A DNA stretch of 7,372 nucleotides from Pirellulaceae bacterium (lineage in GTDB: Bacteria > Planctomycetota > Planctomycetia > Pirellulales > Pirellulaceae), in the NCBI GenBank assembly GCA_030744095.1, contig JASLRF010000216.1:1-7372 (forward strand), read 5' to 3'. Each line of letters starts with the position of its first letter. The first letter of the stretch is position 1. Positions 1 through 6,561 of this stretch are shown in pieces. The notes under the pieces were generated by a model, which was not told where the DNA came from, did no database searches, and saw nothing but the letters and a program-made list of their open reading frames with translations. The position numbers and the translations under genes are program-made.

Positions 1-264
1 CATCAGATCCGGTGTGAATTGGATCCGCTGAAACTTCAAATGAAAGATCTGCGCGACCGAGTGAACCAGCAACGTCTTGGCGAGACCGGGCGCGCCAGTT
101 AGCAGGCAATGCCCGCCCGCAAACAAGCCAATCAGCACCTCGCCAATGACTTCCCGCTGACCGATGATCGCTTTGGAGAGTTCGGTGTCAATCTTGCCGC
201 GAGCGGTTTGCAGCTGCTCGACGACCTGTTGTTCATCTGCGAAGGTTTCCACATCCGTTGTCAC
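1..264 (-). CDS. MoxR-family AAA+ ATPase, N-terminal part (runs off the left edge)
   Basis: Only the first 88 codons are present. Reading from a GTG at 262-264, the protein has a helical N-terminal stretch, then AIIGQREVI (residues 32-40), the usual entry to the MoxR core, then GHCLLTGAPGLAKT with a Walker A loop at residues 57-64 (Lys63, Thr64). It ends in FQRIQFTPDLM, which in this family leads into PSDI. MoxR proteins are AAA+ ATPases that act as chaperone-like remodelling factors, often beside DUF58 and von Willebrand A domain proteins; no specific substrate can be named here. The GTG start is favoured by AGGAG seven bases upstream (272-276) and by the usual length of sequence before the Walker A. 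Walker B, sensor residues and the lid domain lie outside the window. It is the third gene of the minus-strand operon, 68 bases after the DUF4159 stop. The family call is secure; the function is inferred. Confidence 0.95.
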   Translation of the reverse strand, partial: MTTDVETFADEQQVVEQLQTARGKIDTELSKAIIGQREVIGEVLIGLFAGGHCLLTGAPGLAKTLLVHSVAQIFHLKFQRIQFTPDLM

Positions 265-271
265 GTGTTTG

Positions 272-276
272 CTCCT
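272..276 (-). promoter_or_regulatory. Ribosome binding site that fixes the GTG start of the MoxR gene
   Basis: The minus strand reads AGGAG followed by seven bases and then GTG. This is the best Shine-Dalgarno match in the 68-base gap between the DUF4159 gene and the MoxR gene. It supports a non-ATG start and separate initiation of the ATPase within the operon transcript. I see no hairpin followed by a T run in the gap that would suggest a terminator. Confidence 0.75.
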
Positions 277-332
277 AAAGCGTCGAATAGCGAGAGACGT
301 TACGGCGGTCTTTACTTGGCGTGCTGGGCGGG

Positions 333-1163
333 CTAATGAGTCATGGCGTAAACGACAATGTTGATTCCCATGGGATACGCGTACTTTTCAGAAAACTGCT
401 CGAAATACCAAGGATCTTCGCCTTCGCGTTCCCAGCCGTCACCCAGATCGGTGTTGTGGCATATGATCGCCATCATCCGTCCATCATCGTCGTAGACGGC
501 CCTGTAGTGTGCCTCCCCGGCGTCCCGGCGTTCAGTGCGATAACCGCGTAAGGCATGACCGATGCTGGGGACTTGTGGCTTCACTTTTAGCTTGTACACG
601 CAGTGGAAGATCTCGTGCTCCAATGGCAACTCGACCGGCTCCTTTTTGGGAAAGACCCGTTTCAGTTGCGTATAGAACTGGTACCACTCTCCTTCACCCC
701 AAAAGTCATCGACCATCATGAACCCACCGTTTTCCAGGTAGTGGCGGAGGCCGAGCACCTCATCTTCGGCCAGGTACATATCGCCCGGTTCGATGACATA
801 AATGAAGGGGTAATCCAGCAGATCGGGATCTGTTAGTCTGACAACTTTGCCCATCGGATCGACATCCAGAGAAGTCAGCTCCTGCAAACGAAATGAAAAA
901 TTCAGATCGCTATCCGGGAAATCGACCCGCCACTTGCCCCAGTCACCTCGATCGCTCAATGACGTGTAGTGAATTCGTGCAAATGTAAACGTGTCTCGTT
1001 TGAATTCCTTGTCGAGGTTCCACAGGGGTACGCCATTGCGATCCACCGGGTCGGTCAAGTCAAGGTCACGCGTGCGCCGCCGCCCCCACTGGCCCAAGCT
1101 AATGCCCACGACCGTCACGGCCAACAACAACGTCAGAATGAAGAGACGACACGTTCTTTTCAT
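333..1163 (-). CDS. Exported DUF4159-domain protein
   Basis: 276 residues. The N-terminus (about residues 5-24, LFILTLLLAVTVVGISLG) is a signal peptide or membrane anchor, so the rest probably lies outside the cytoplasmic membrane. From about residue 55 the protein matches what I know of DUF4159: FTFARIHYTS, a WRVDFPDSDLNFSFRLQELT block (73-98), YPFIYVIEPG (118-127), LRHYLENGGFMMVDDFWG (139-156), and a C-terminal MAIICHNTDLGDGWE plus MGINIVVYAMTH. The fold is generally thought to resemble a glutamine-amidotransferase/ThuA-like domain, but I see no clear catalytic Cys-His pair, and no enzymatic role is established. Its ATG overlaps the TGA of the upstream TPR/peptidase gene as ATGA (1160-1163), which implies translational coupling. 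It ends in TAG at 333-335. DUF4159 genes next to MoxR genes are common in planctomycetes. The family call is firm; the function is unknown. Confidence 0.92.
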   Translation of the reverse strand: MKRTCRLFILTLLLAVTVVGISLGQWGRRRTRDLDLTDPVDRNGVPLWNLDKEFKRDTFTFARIHYTSLSDRGDWGKWRVDFPDSDLNFSFRLQELTSLDVDPMGKVVRLTDPDLLDYPFIYVIEPGDMYLAEDEVLGLRHYLENGGFMMVDDFWGEGEWYQFYTQLKRVFPKKEPVELPLEHEIFHCVYKLKVKPQVPSIGHALRGYRTERRDAGEAHYRAVYDDDGRMMAIICHNTDLGDGWEREGEDPWYFEQFSEKYAYPMGINIVVYAMTH

Positions 1164-3790
1164 GGCTGGTCATCCGACTTGGCTGGTGTTTCGAGATCTT
1201 CAGTCTCCGCGATTTTGTCCAATATCACCAGCAATTGGCGATGGGCGGCCCGGAATCGAGGTGCTTCCTCCAAAGACCGCAGGACTTCGCGCCGCGCCGC
1301 GGACAATTCTGACAGTTCCGTGAGATGCATCGCCAGACGGAAGTGCACATCCGCGGGATCAATTGGGTCCAAGGCCACCAAAGCACGCAGCGCCGTGATG
1401 GCCCGCGGGCTGTCGTTGAGTTGTTCCGCTGTGCGAGCGATCACGCGGTGTGGTGCGGCGATCAGTGGATTGACTCCCAATAACCGATCAGCGGTTTTCA
1501 AAGCAGCGTCCCAGTCTTCTTGCTCGATGCACAAGTCCATCAATCGACCCAACGCGTCGACATCGTCGTCGGACAGCGCCGTTAGCTGTTCTAACACCGC
1601 CCGCTCTTCCTTCGTTTCGCCCAATTCTCGATGAACTTTGGCAAGCATGGTGTAGGCGTTGCCAATTTCGTGGTAATCAGGGAACAGCGCGATGATCTCG
1701 GGCAACAGTGTCTTGGCGTCGTTCCAGCGGCTCTGTTGGATCAAGGCGGCCGCCAGGCGTGACATGGCGACGAAATGATTGGGGTGCGTCGCCACCCACA
1801 ACTTCAGTGTCGCGACGTCTGCGTCTTGGGGCAGATCCGCTTCGCTCCAGTCCGCCTTGGGGGCCATCTGTTCGGCTTGTTGCCGAGCGAAGGTGGCAAA
1901 TTCGTCGTCCAAAACCTCCAACGAGCCCGTGTAACGAGCCAGCGAATCGTTGATCGACATCCCAACGCCCAGATCGTCCAGCACACGCTGCAATGTTTCC
2001 AACCCATGACGTTCGATCAGAAACTCAACGACCAGCGAGGACTCGAAATAGGCGAATTGCAGGTGCATCGCCGACGGCGGCTGCAGGAACGCGCCGCTCA
2101 ACTGACTGACCGGTGTTAAGGCGCCCTCCAGGATCATCTGGCGATAGCTGGGCGTCATCGTTTGGCCCCAAGTCGCGTTGGCTTGGCGCTCTTCGTAAAC
2201 CGAAATCCCCTCACTCAGCCAACGCGGCATCTTGTTGTGCGTCTTTTCCAGCGTGACGACATGACAGAACTCATGCCACAAGACCGCTTCCCAATTGGCT
2301 GGCGTGCTGCCGCGTGACGCGGGGCTGTTGGCTGTAATCACACGACCAAAACAAACCCCTAGAAAACCATCGCCCCCGGGCAGGCCGAATGTGCGGATCG
2401 CAAAATCGGCCTGACGTGGAAAAATCTCGACCAATACCCGTTCGTCAATCGTGACGTTGTACTTGGCACAAAGCGTTGCCTTGGCCTCGCCGAGCAGATC
2501 CAGCGCGCGTTGGCCATACAGTTGCGCTTCGCGAGGTTCCATGCGAACGACAAACCCTGGCGTTTCTAGCGTCTGGAATCGTTTGAGGTTGTTCTGCAAA
2601 GTGACAAGATTGTGTGCGACCACGTTGTAGCCGTCCTGTTGGTTGACCTCCTTGGCCAGCCGCATGCCCTCTTCTTCCTGTCCCAATCGTAATAGTGCCT
2701 GGCTCAGTTCAAACTTGGCAGGCAGGTGGTCAGGCGAGACCTTTAGAACACTTCTCTGATAGGCGGCAGCTTCGGCAAAACGATATTTCTGGGCGAGCTT
2801 ACGGCCGATGAGAAAATCGACGGTGGGATTCTCAGGCCAACTGGCGAGCCCCGTCGAGCGCAATACGTTTTCTCCGACCTGGTCACCGCGCAAGTGTGCC
2901 AGCACTGCCAGATGGGCCCACGCGCGCGGTTCGCGGACGTTGACTTCCAAAATTTCTTGTAAGACCGCGCCCGCCTGTTCGTAACGTTCGGCGTCGATGT
3001 GATGGTCGGCCACCATGATCAGGCTGTCGATGTGATGCGGATTGCGAGCGAGCGCCGCTTGCAGATGCCCGTCGGCCTTTTCCGCGTCGCTGGAGGCGAA
3101 AGCCTGTGCCAGCCCAAAATAGATATCGGGATCGCTCGTGTCCTGTTTCAACGCCATGCCAAACTCTTCTGCCGCCAGCTGAAAGTCATTCTTGTCCAGC
3201 GCCAACTGGCCGGAGGCAATGTAGGCATCCGTGTAACTTGGAACGCGTTTCTTGACCGCAGTGTAGACGCCATCAATGATCTTCTTGGGATCCGCGCCGC
3301 GAGATAAATAGTAGCGTCCCAAGGCAATCCGGCTGGCCGGGTCGCTATATCGCCAGCTGTTCCCGTCCGTGAGCACGTCAATCTCGTCAAGCAGCTCTTG
3401 GGCTCGATCCGACTGACCGTTATGCCGCAGCACCCTGCTACCGATCCACCGGAGCCGGACGCTGGTCTTGTAGCGCTGGAGGGCCGCTTCGAGAGTGACC
3501 AGGGCGTTTTCGTGGCGTCCTGTGATCAAGTCAGCACGGATTTTCAGCAGCCGCCACGTTTCGCTGTATTGACCGTCGTCGATGGCAAGCTGCGCGGCGT
3601 CGGAGCACTCTAGGTACTTGCCTGTTTTGAACATCGACACCGTTTCGCTGAGATCCGCCGCCAGTAGGACTCTGGGACCCAGCAGCCCCGCAGCCGGTAT
3701 CCCACAAGCCAGGGTCACACCCAAAAGGAGGAGCGACCGAGCGATTCGATTACCTGCGGGTGATCCCCCCTGTTGCAACGAAACCGACAT
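1160..3790 (-). CDS. Exported TPR protein with a central gluzincin-type zinc peptidase domain
   Basis: 876 residues. After a basic start (Arg15, Arg18), a hydrophobic run (about 19-38) leading to VLLAAD (41-46) looks like a signal peptide. The LAC at 27-29 is not a good lipobox. Residues about 50-400 form TPR-like helical pairs. The central part (about 415-640) holds WHEFCHVV, with His506, Glu507 and His510 as the HExxH zinc site, then MPRWLSEGISVYEE, with Glu527 as the likely third ligand. This spacing fits the peptidase MA-like (gluzincin) group. A second TPR array spans about 665-865. The zinc site is complete, so peptidase activity is plausible but unproven. Its target may be bound by the TPR arms, a layout that resembles periplasmic TPR proteases in general terms only. 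The ATG is preceded by a GGAGAGG-like site about nine bases upstream. It is the first gene of the operon and is coupled to DUF4159 by an ATGA overlap. Confidence 0.93.
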   Translation of the reverse strand: MSVSLQQGGSPAGNRIARSLLLLGVTLACGIPAAGLLGPRVLLAADLSETVSMFKTGKYLECSDAAQLAIDDGQYSETWRLLKIRADLITGRHENALVTLEAALQRYKTSVRLRWIGSRVLRHNGQSDRAQELLDEIDVLTDGNSWRYSDPASRIALGRYYLSRGADPKKIIDGVYTAVKKRVPSYTDAYIASGQLALDKNDFQLAAEEFGMALKQDTSDPDIYFGLAQAFASSDAEKADGHLQAALARNPHHIDSLIMVADHHIDAERYEQAGAVLQEILEVNVREPRAWAHLAVLAHLRGDQVGENVLRSTGLASWPENPTVDFLIGRKLAQKYRFAEAAAYQRSVLKVSPDHLPAKFELSQALLRLGQEEEGMRLAKEVNQQDGYNVVAHNLVTLQNNLKRFQTLETPGFVVRMEPREAQLYGQRALDLLGEAKATLCAKYNVTIDERVLVEIFPRQADFAIRTFGLPGGDGFLGVCFGRVITANSPASRGSTPANWEAVLWHEFCHVVTLEKTHNKMPRWLSEGISVYEERQANATWGQTMTPSYRQMILEGALTPVSQLSGAFLQPPSAMHLQFAYFESSLVVEFLIERHGLETLQRVLDDLGVGMSINDSLARYTGSLEVLDDEFATFARQQAEQMAPKADWSEADLPQDADVATLKLWVATHPNHFVAMSRLAAALIQQSRWNDAKTLLPEIIALFPDYHEIGNAYTMLAKVHRELGETKEERAVLEQLTALSDDDVDALGRLMDLCIEQEDWDAALKTADRLLGVNPLIAAPHRVIARTAEQLNDSPRAITALRALVALDPIDPADVHFRLAMHLTELSELSAARREVLRSLEEAPRFRAAHRQLLVILDKIAETEDLETPAKSDDQP
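2261..2275 (-). other. HEFCH zinc-binding and catalytic motif of the TPR/peptidase protein
   Basis: These fifteen bases encode His-Glu-Phe-Cys-His (residues 506-510), preceded by Trp505 and followed by Val-Val. In gluzincins the two histidines bind zinc and the glutamate activates water. The likely third ligand, Glu527, is 17 residues after the second histidine, in WLSEG. All expected residues are present. Confidence 0.85.
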
Positions 3791-3826
3791 GCCTCAATAC
3801 CTCTCCGGGCCTTCACTCACGTCCCT

Positions 3827-3847
3827 GCGTTTGGGAAAACCCAACGC
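3827..3847 (-). other. Bulged hairpin in the leader of the TPR/peptidase operon
   Basis: The plus strand reads GCGTTTGGG, then AAAA, then CCCAACGC. It forms eight base pairs (five plus three) around a four-base loop with one bulged base. It sits 37 bases before the ATG, inside the leader expected from the promoter at 3931-3959. No T run follows on the minus strand, so it is not an intrinsic terminator. It could affect mRNA stability or access to the ribosome binding site, but nothing shows that directly. Confidence 0.4.
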
Positions 3848-3905
3848 TTACATCGTACTGGTTTTCCGATCGGCCGCTCTGGCATCTTCATGCGCCGGCT
3901 CTGCC

Positions 3906-3926
3906 TGACGAGCAACTTACTCGTGA
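3906..3926. promoter_or_regulatory. Imperfect palindrome at the expected transcription start, possible operator
   Basis: Two seven-base arms (TGACGAG and CTCGTGA) flank seven central bases. Six of seven pairs match, the exception being the second from the outside. The element lies just downstream of the predicted -10 box, over the expected start point, where a repressor would block transcription. No regulator gene is nearby, and I cannot assign the site to a known regulator family. Confidence 0.35.
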
Positions 3927-3930
3927 CATT

Positions 3931-3959
3931 ATTGTATCCCAGCGGACCTCACACGCCAA
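3931..3959 (-). promoter_or_regulatory. Predicted sigma70-type promoter of the TPR/peptidase-DUF4159-MoxR operon
   Basis: On the minus strand, TTGGCG (3954-3959, four of six against TTGACA) and TACAAT (3931-3936, five of six against TATAAT) are separated by exactly 17 bases. Transcription would start near 3924, giving a leader of about 134 bases. This is the best promoter match I found in the 524-base gap and it faces the right way. It assumes the group's housekeeping sigma factor uses the standard boxes. Confidence 0.5.
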
Positions 3960-4126
3960 ATTTCGCTTTTCAGGCAGGTTCCGATTTTTGCATAAAACGG
4001 GTCTCTAGGCCGTGATTAAGCGAAGCGAAGTTCCGGTAGTAGGGCACGAGGAACGAACGCCTAGGGCGCGATCCCTTTTCTTGTCCAGGTCCTTTCATTG
4101 GCTTGCGGGCCGGCGCTTCCGGAAAT

Positions 4127-4169
4127 GACCACCGACCCATCAGGAACACAAGATTAATGGGGTCTGGTC
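4127..4169. repeat. Imperfect inverted repeat
   Basis: The left arm GACCACCGACCCAT (4127-4140) pairs with the right arm ATGGGGTCTGGTC (4157-4169). There are two five-base blocks (GACCA with TGGTC, GACCC with GGGTC) plus an AT pair on the loop side. Two bases are bulged on the left and one on the right, and the loop is 16 bases. It may fold in RNA about 150 bases after the kinase stop, but no T run follows, so a terminator call is not supported. It could also be a remnant of an intergenic repeat family. Confidence 0.45.
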
Positions 4170-4231
4170 GAGCCCAGCGGGACACTGCCAGTTATTGAAC
4201 GAGCTCATTTCAACACCGAGGCAGACACCTT

Positions 4232-4288
4232 CTTGCTGACAGGCGAAAGGCTTGCTGACAGGCGAATGGCTTGCCGGCAGGCAAATGG
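4232..4288. repeat. Three head-to-tail copies of a 19-bp tandem repeat
   Basis: The copies are 4232-4250, 4251-4269 and 4270-4288. Copies one and two (CTTGCTGACAGGCGAAAGG and CTTGCTGACAGGCGAATGG) differ at one base. Copy three (CTTGCCGGCAGGCAAATGG) differs from copy two at three positions, and its changes create a perfect TTGCC/GGCAA stem around four bases. The unit length is not a multiple of three, which argues against coding use. The array begins 27 bases after the kinase stop codon on the transcribed side, so it would lie in the kinase mRNA tail. Confidence 0.85.
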
Positions 4289-4314
4289 CCGAATTGCAGA
4301 CGACGTCTTCGGCT

Positions 4315-6534
4315 CTAGCAAAACTCACTTCGAAGTGCGGCGGACAGACGTGATACTTCCTCGGCAAGCTTGATGCTCTCGGCTTCGGCACCTTCCAGCT
4401 TGCTCTCTTTGCCCATTCGCTCCAAGACCCGAGCGATGGCTGCGACTTCGCTTGCTCCAAATATCTCAGCCGAGCCCTTAAGTGTGTGAGCCGTGAGCCG
4501 CAGTGATTTCGCATCCGCCGTCTGCACTGAAGATTCGACTGCTTCGAGCATCTTGGGCAACTCCTCAATCAGAAGTTCTGCTACCTCCTTCATTGCCGAG
4601 GACCCACCGACGATGCGACTTTCTGCCTTGCGAAGATCGATGTGGGCTTCATTCGAATCCGCGCTGGTCGTGTGCTTCCCTTGACGTTCTTGCTGCGATA
4701 CTCGGCGAGCGGTTGATGGAAAAGCAGACGATGCGTACTTCTCGATAATCGCGTACAGTTCATCCGACGCAATGGGTTTCGCGACGTAATCGTCCATTCC
4801 CGCCTCCAGGCATCGCTGCCGATCGTCGCTCATGGCTGCCGCGGTCATCGCGATGATCGGCGTATGGGACCCATCCTCTTGCTCTCGAATGATGGCCGTC
4901 GCTTCGTACCCATCCATCTCTGGCATCTGTATGTCCATAAGCACCATGTCGAAGACGTCCGTTGCAAACATGTCAATGGCTGCCTTCCCGTTTACGGCAA
5001 GTTTGATGTCATGGCCCCATGATTCGAGCAAGCCCGTCGCGACCCGCTGGTTAATGGCACCATCTTCCACGAGAAGAATTCGAAGCTTGCGGTCATGCGC
5101 TCTCTGTCTTTCCATTGTGAGAGTCGGCACAGGTTTGGCTGATTTGTTGATGATGCGCAAGACCGCTTCCGAGTTGGTTGCCGGCGATGGAGTTTCGGAG
5201 GTTCCGATCCCAAATTTTGCTGTGAAATGAAACGTCGTGCCTGTTCCGACTTTGCTCTCCAGCCACATGCGCCCTTGCATCATGCTGACCAACTGGTTTG
5301 ATATTGTGAGCCCAAGGCCCGTACCGCCATAACGGCGCGTCGTGGAAGAATCTGCTTGGGCAAACTGATCGAAAATGCCTGCCTGGTTTTCGGGCGAGAT
5401 GCCGATCCCAGTGTCTTTGATGGTAAAGTGAAGCGTAGCTGGTGACTCTGTTGGGGAGTCGCGTGTCACGCTGATGATCACTTCGCCCGATTCAGTGAAC
5501 TTGATCGCGTTGCCAACGAGGTTCACGATGATCTGTCTGAGACGCCCGGGGTCGCCGGCGAGGTTGTCCTCCAATTCGGGATCGATGTGGCAAGCAAGTT
5601 CTAGCCCTTTTTGATCTGCCGCGGCGGCCAAGGTCTTGACCGTCTGACCGACGGTCTCACGGAGGCTGAAGTCGATCGTCTCGAGAAACATCTTTCCAGC
5701 TTCGATCTTCGAGAAGTCGAGGAAATCGTTAAGTAAATGCAGCAGCGAAGCCGCTGAATCCTGGACCATATGTAAATAGTTGTGTTGCTCCGACGTCAGA
5801 GGCGTGTTGGACAAGAGTTCCGTCATGCCGATGATCCCGTTCATTGGCGTACGGATTTCGTGACTCATGTTGGCAAGAAAGTCACTCTTCGCACGGCTGA
5901 CCGCTTCGGCGGCTTCTTTTGCCCGCCGTAGCTCGGCTTCGGCTTGCTTGCGCAACGTAATGTCCGTGATACTCGCCCGAATGATACGACGATCGCTGGA
6001 AGGCAAGCGGACGAGGCGCACTTCGCAGGGGATCGGCTCGCCTTGGACGTTGCAGTGCATCCACTCGAATACGACGGTCTCACCGTCCAATGCTCGCCCA
6101 ATTTTCTCGTTTGCCGAATCCAATGAGGATCGTCCATCGGGCTGCGTGCCTGGGCTCAAGGCAACGGGATTCATCTTCAGGAACTTCTCGCGAGACAGGC
6201 CGAAAAGTTGCAAGGCGTTTGGATTGCCTTCGATAAACGTGCCTGCATCAATGTCGAGCAGGAGGATGGCTTCGGTCGCGTGTTCGACAAGCGTCTTGAA
6301 TCGTTGCTCGCTTTCGCGAAGTGCTTGTTCGATCTGTTCGCGTTCAGAGATCTCAGTTTTGAGCTGCGCGTTGGACGTCCGAAGCTCGGAAGTGCGTTCC
6401 TGTACCCGCATATCAAGCTGGCGCGAAGTGTGTTGGAGACGGCCAATGACCAACGTCATTCCCAGAACTGCGGCGGTGCCAAAGATGGTAAACAGAAGCA
6501 GTGTCTGCCCAAGACTCGACCATGTTCGAGCCAC
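4315..6534 (-). CDS. Hybrid sensor histidine kinase (TM, PAS, HisKA, HATPase_c, REC, Hpt), separated from its sensor by a stop codon
   Basis: 739 residues from a GTG at 6532-6534. In order: one membrane segment (about 8-31), a coiled coil (about 35-75), a PAS domain (about 71-195), and a HisKA domain with SHEIRTPMNGIIGM (His225). The ATPase domain has the N box (Asn342), DTGIGI (374-379) and GGTGLGL (403-409). The receiver domain has Glu490/Asp491, phospho-acceptor Asp534, Thr564 and Lys586. The C-terminal Hpt domain has TAHTLKGSAEIFGA (His683). All phosphorelay residues are intact, so a full His-Asp-His relay could run within one chain, passing phosphate to an unlinked regulator. The frame is continuous with the upstream DUF3365 sensor, interrupted only by a TAA nine codons before the GTG. 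No good Shine-Dalgarno precedes this GTG, so separate translation is doubtful unless coupled. No output regulator is encoded nearby. Domain calls are firm; expression as a separate protein is uncertain. Confidence 0.92.
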   Translation of the reverse strand: MARTWSSLGQTLLLFTIFGTAAVLGMTLVIGRLQHTSRQLDMRVQERTSELRTSNAQLKTEISEREQIEQALRESEQRFKTLVEHATEAILLLDIDAGTFIEGNPNALQLFGLSREKFLKMNPVALSPGTQPDGRSSLDSANEKIGRALDGETVVFEWMHCNVQGEPIPCEVRLVRLPSSDRRIIRASITDITLRKQAEAELRRAKEAAEAVSRAKSDFLANMSHEIRTPMNGIIGMTELLSNTPLTSEQHNYLHMVQDSAASLLHLLNDFLDFSKIEAGKMFLETIDFSLRETVGQTVKTLAAAADQKGLELACHIDPELEDNLAGDPGRLRQIIVNLVGNAIKFTESGEVIISVTRDSPTESPATLHFTIKDTGIGISPENQAGIFDQFAQADSSTTRRYGGTGLGLTISNQLVSMMQGRMWLESKVGTGTTFHFTAKFGIGTSETPSPATNSEAVLRIINKSAKPVPTLTMERQRAHDRKLRILLVEDGAINQRVATGLLESWGHDIKLAVNGKAAIDMFATDVFDMVLMDIQMPEMDGYEATAIIREQEDGSHTPIIAMTAAAMSDDRQRCLEAGMDDYVAKPIASDELYAIIEKYASSAFPSTARRVSQQERQGKHTTSADSNEAHIDLRKAESRIVGGSSAMKEVAELLIEELPKMLEAVESSVQTADAKSLRLTAHTLKGSAEIFGASEVAAIARVLERMGKESKLEGAEAESIKLAEEVSRLSAALRSEFC

Positions 6535-6558
6535 AGTCGTGTACCATTTGAATTGTAC

Positions 6559-6561
6559 TTA
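6559..6561 (-). other. In-frame TAA that splits the sensor from the kinase (likely nonsense mutation)
   Basis: The sensor ends GVGGGVL then TAA. The same frame continues as VQFKWYTT and then the GTG start of the kinase, with no frameshift. As I recall them, DUF3365 sensor kinases carry GVLEV-like residues at this point and then run into a second membrane segment. TAA differs by one base from GAA (Glu), so one G-to-T change on the minus strand (position 6561) explains the break. Without it, the gene from ATG 7215 to 4315 would encode 966 residues. A sequencing or assembly error cannot be excluded. Confidence 0.75.

Larger units (their letters stand above)
3791..4314. other. 524-base intergenic region without a convincing gene
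   Basis: This gap separates the kinase stop from the start of the TPR/peptidase gene. It contains, in minus-strand order, three 19-bp tandem repeats (4232-4288), an imperfect inverted repeat (4127-4169), a promoter (3931-3959), an imperfect palindrome (3906-3926) and a leader hairpin (3827-3847). Open frames that cross it are short or are extensions of frames shadowing the kinase gene, and none resembles a known protein. Between about 3960 and 4126 I see nothing definite beyond short GC-rich palindromes. No strong intrinsic terminator follows the kinase. Confidence 0.7.

Noticed and set aside
19..40. Transmembrane segment plus lipobox in the TPR/peptidase protein
   Set aside because: The residues before Cys29 (VTLA) do not fit the lipoprotein consensus well. 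An ordinary signal peptide is the better reading. The range given here is residue numbers of that protein.
969..1634. 221-residue plus-strand open frame
   Set aside because: It lies opposite the end of the peptidase gene and the start of DUF4159, is rich in Ser, Arg and Ala as antisense frames in GC-rich genes usually are, and shows no recognisable domain.
4046..4080. GC-rich hairpin and T run (CGCCTAGGGCG then CCCTTTT) as a terminator
   Set aside because: The stem is only four pairs, the T run is on the plus strand, and no plus-strand gene ends there. On the minus strand no T run follows.
4151..4169. Remnant of a REP-like element or insertion sequence at the GGGGTCTGG stretch
   Set aside because: There is only one copy, with no transposase and no target duplication, so a mobile-element call is not supported. 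Only the inverted repeat itself is reported.
4140..4568. 142-residue minus-strand open frame across the kinase stop and into the gap
   Set aside because: Its first two thirds are a shifted frame of the Hpt domain. Its tail translates the 19-bp tandem repeats, whose length is not a multiple of three. No domain is visible.
6559..6561. Selenocysteine, pyrrolysine or programmed recoding at the sensor stop
   Set aside because: The codon is TAA, not TGA or TAG, and I see no downstream structure typical of recoding. A nonsense change or sequence error is simpler.
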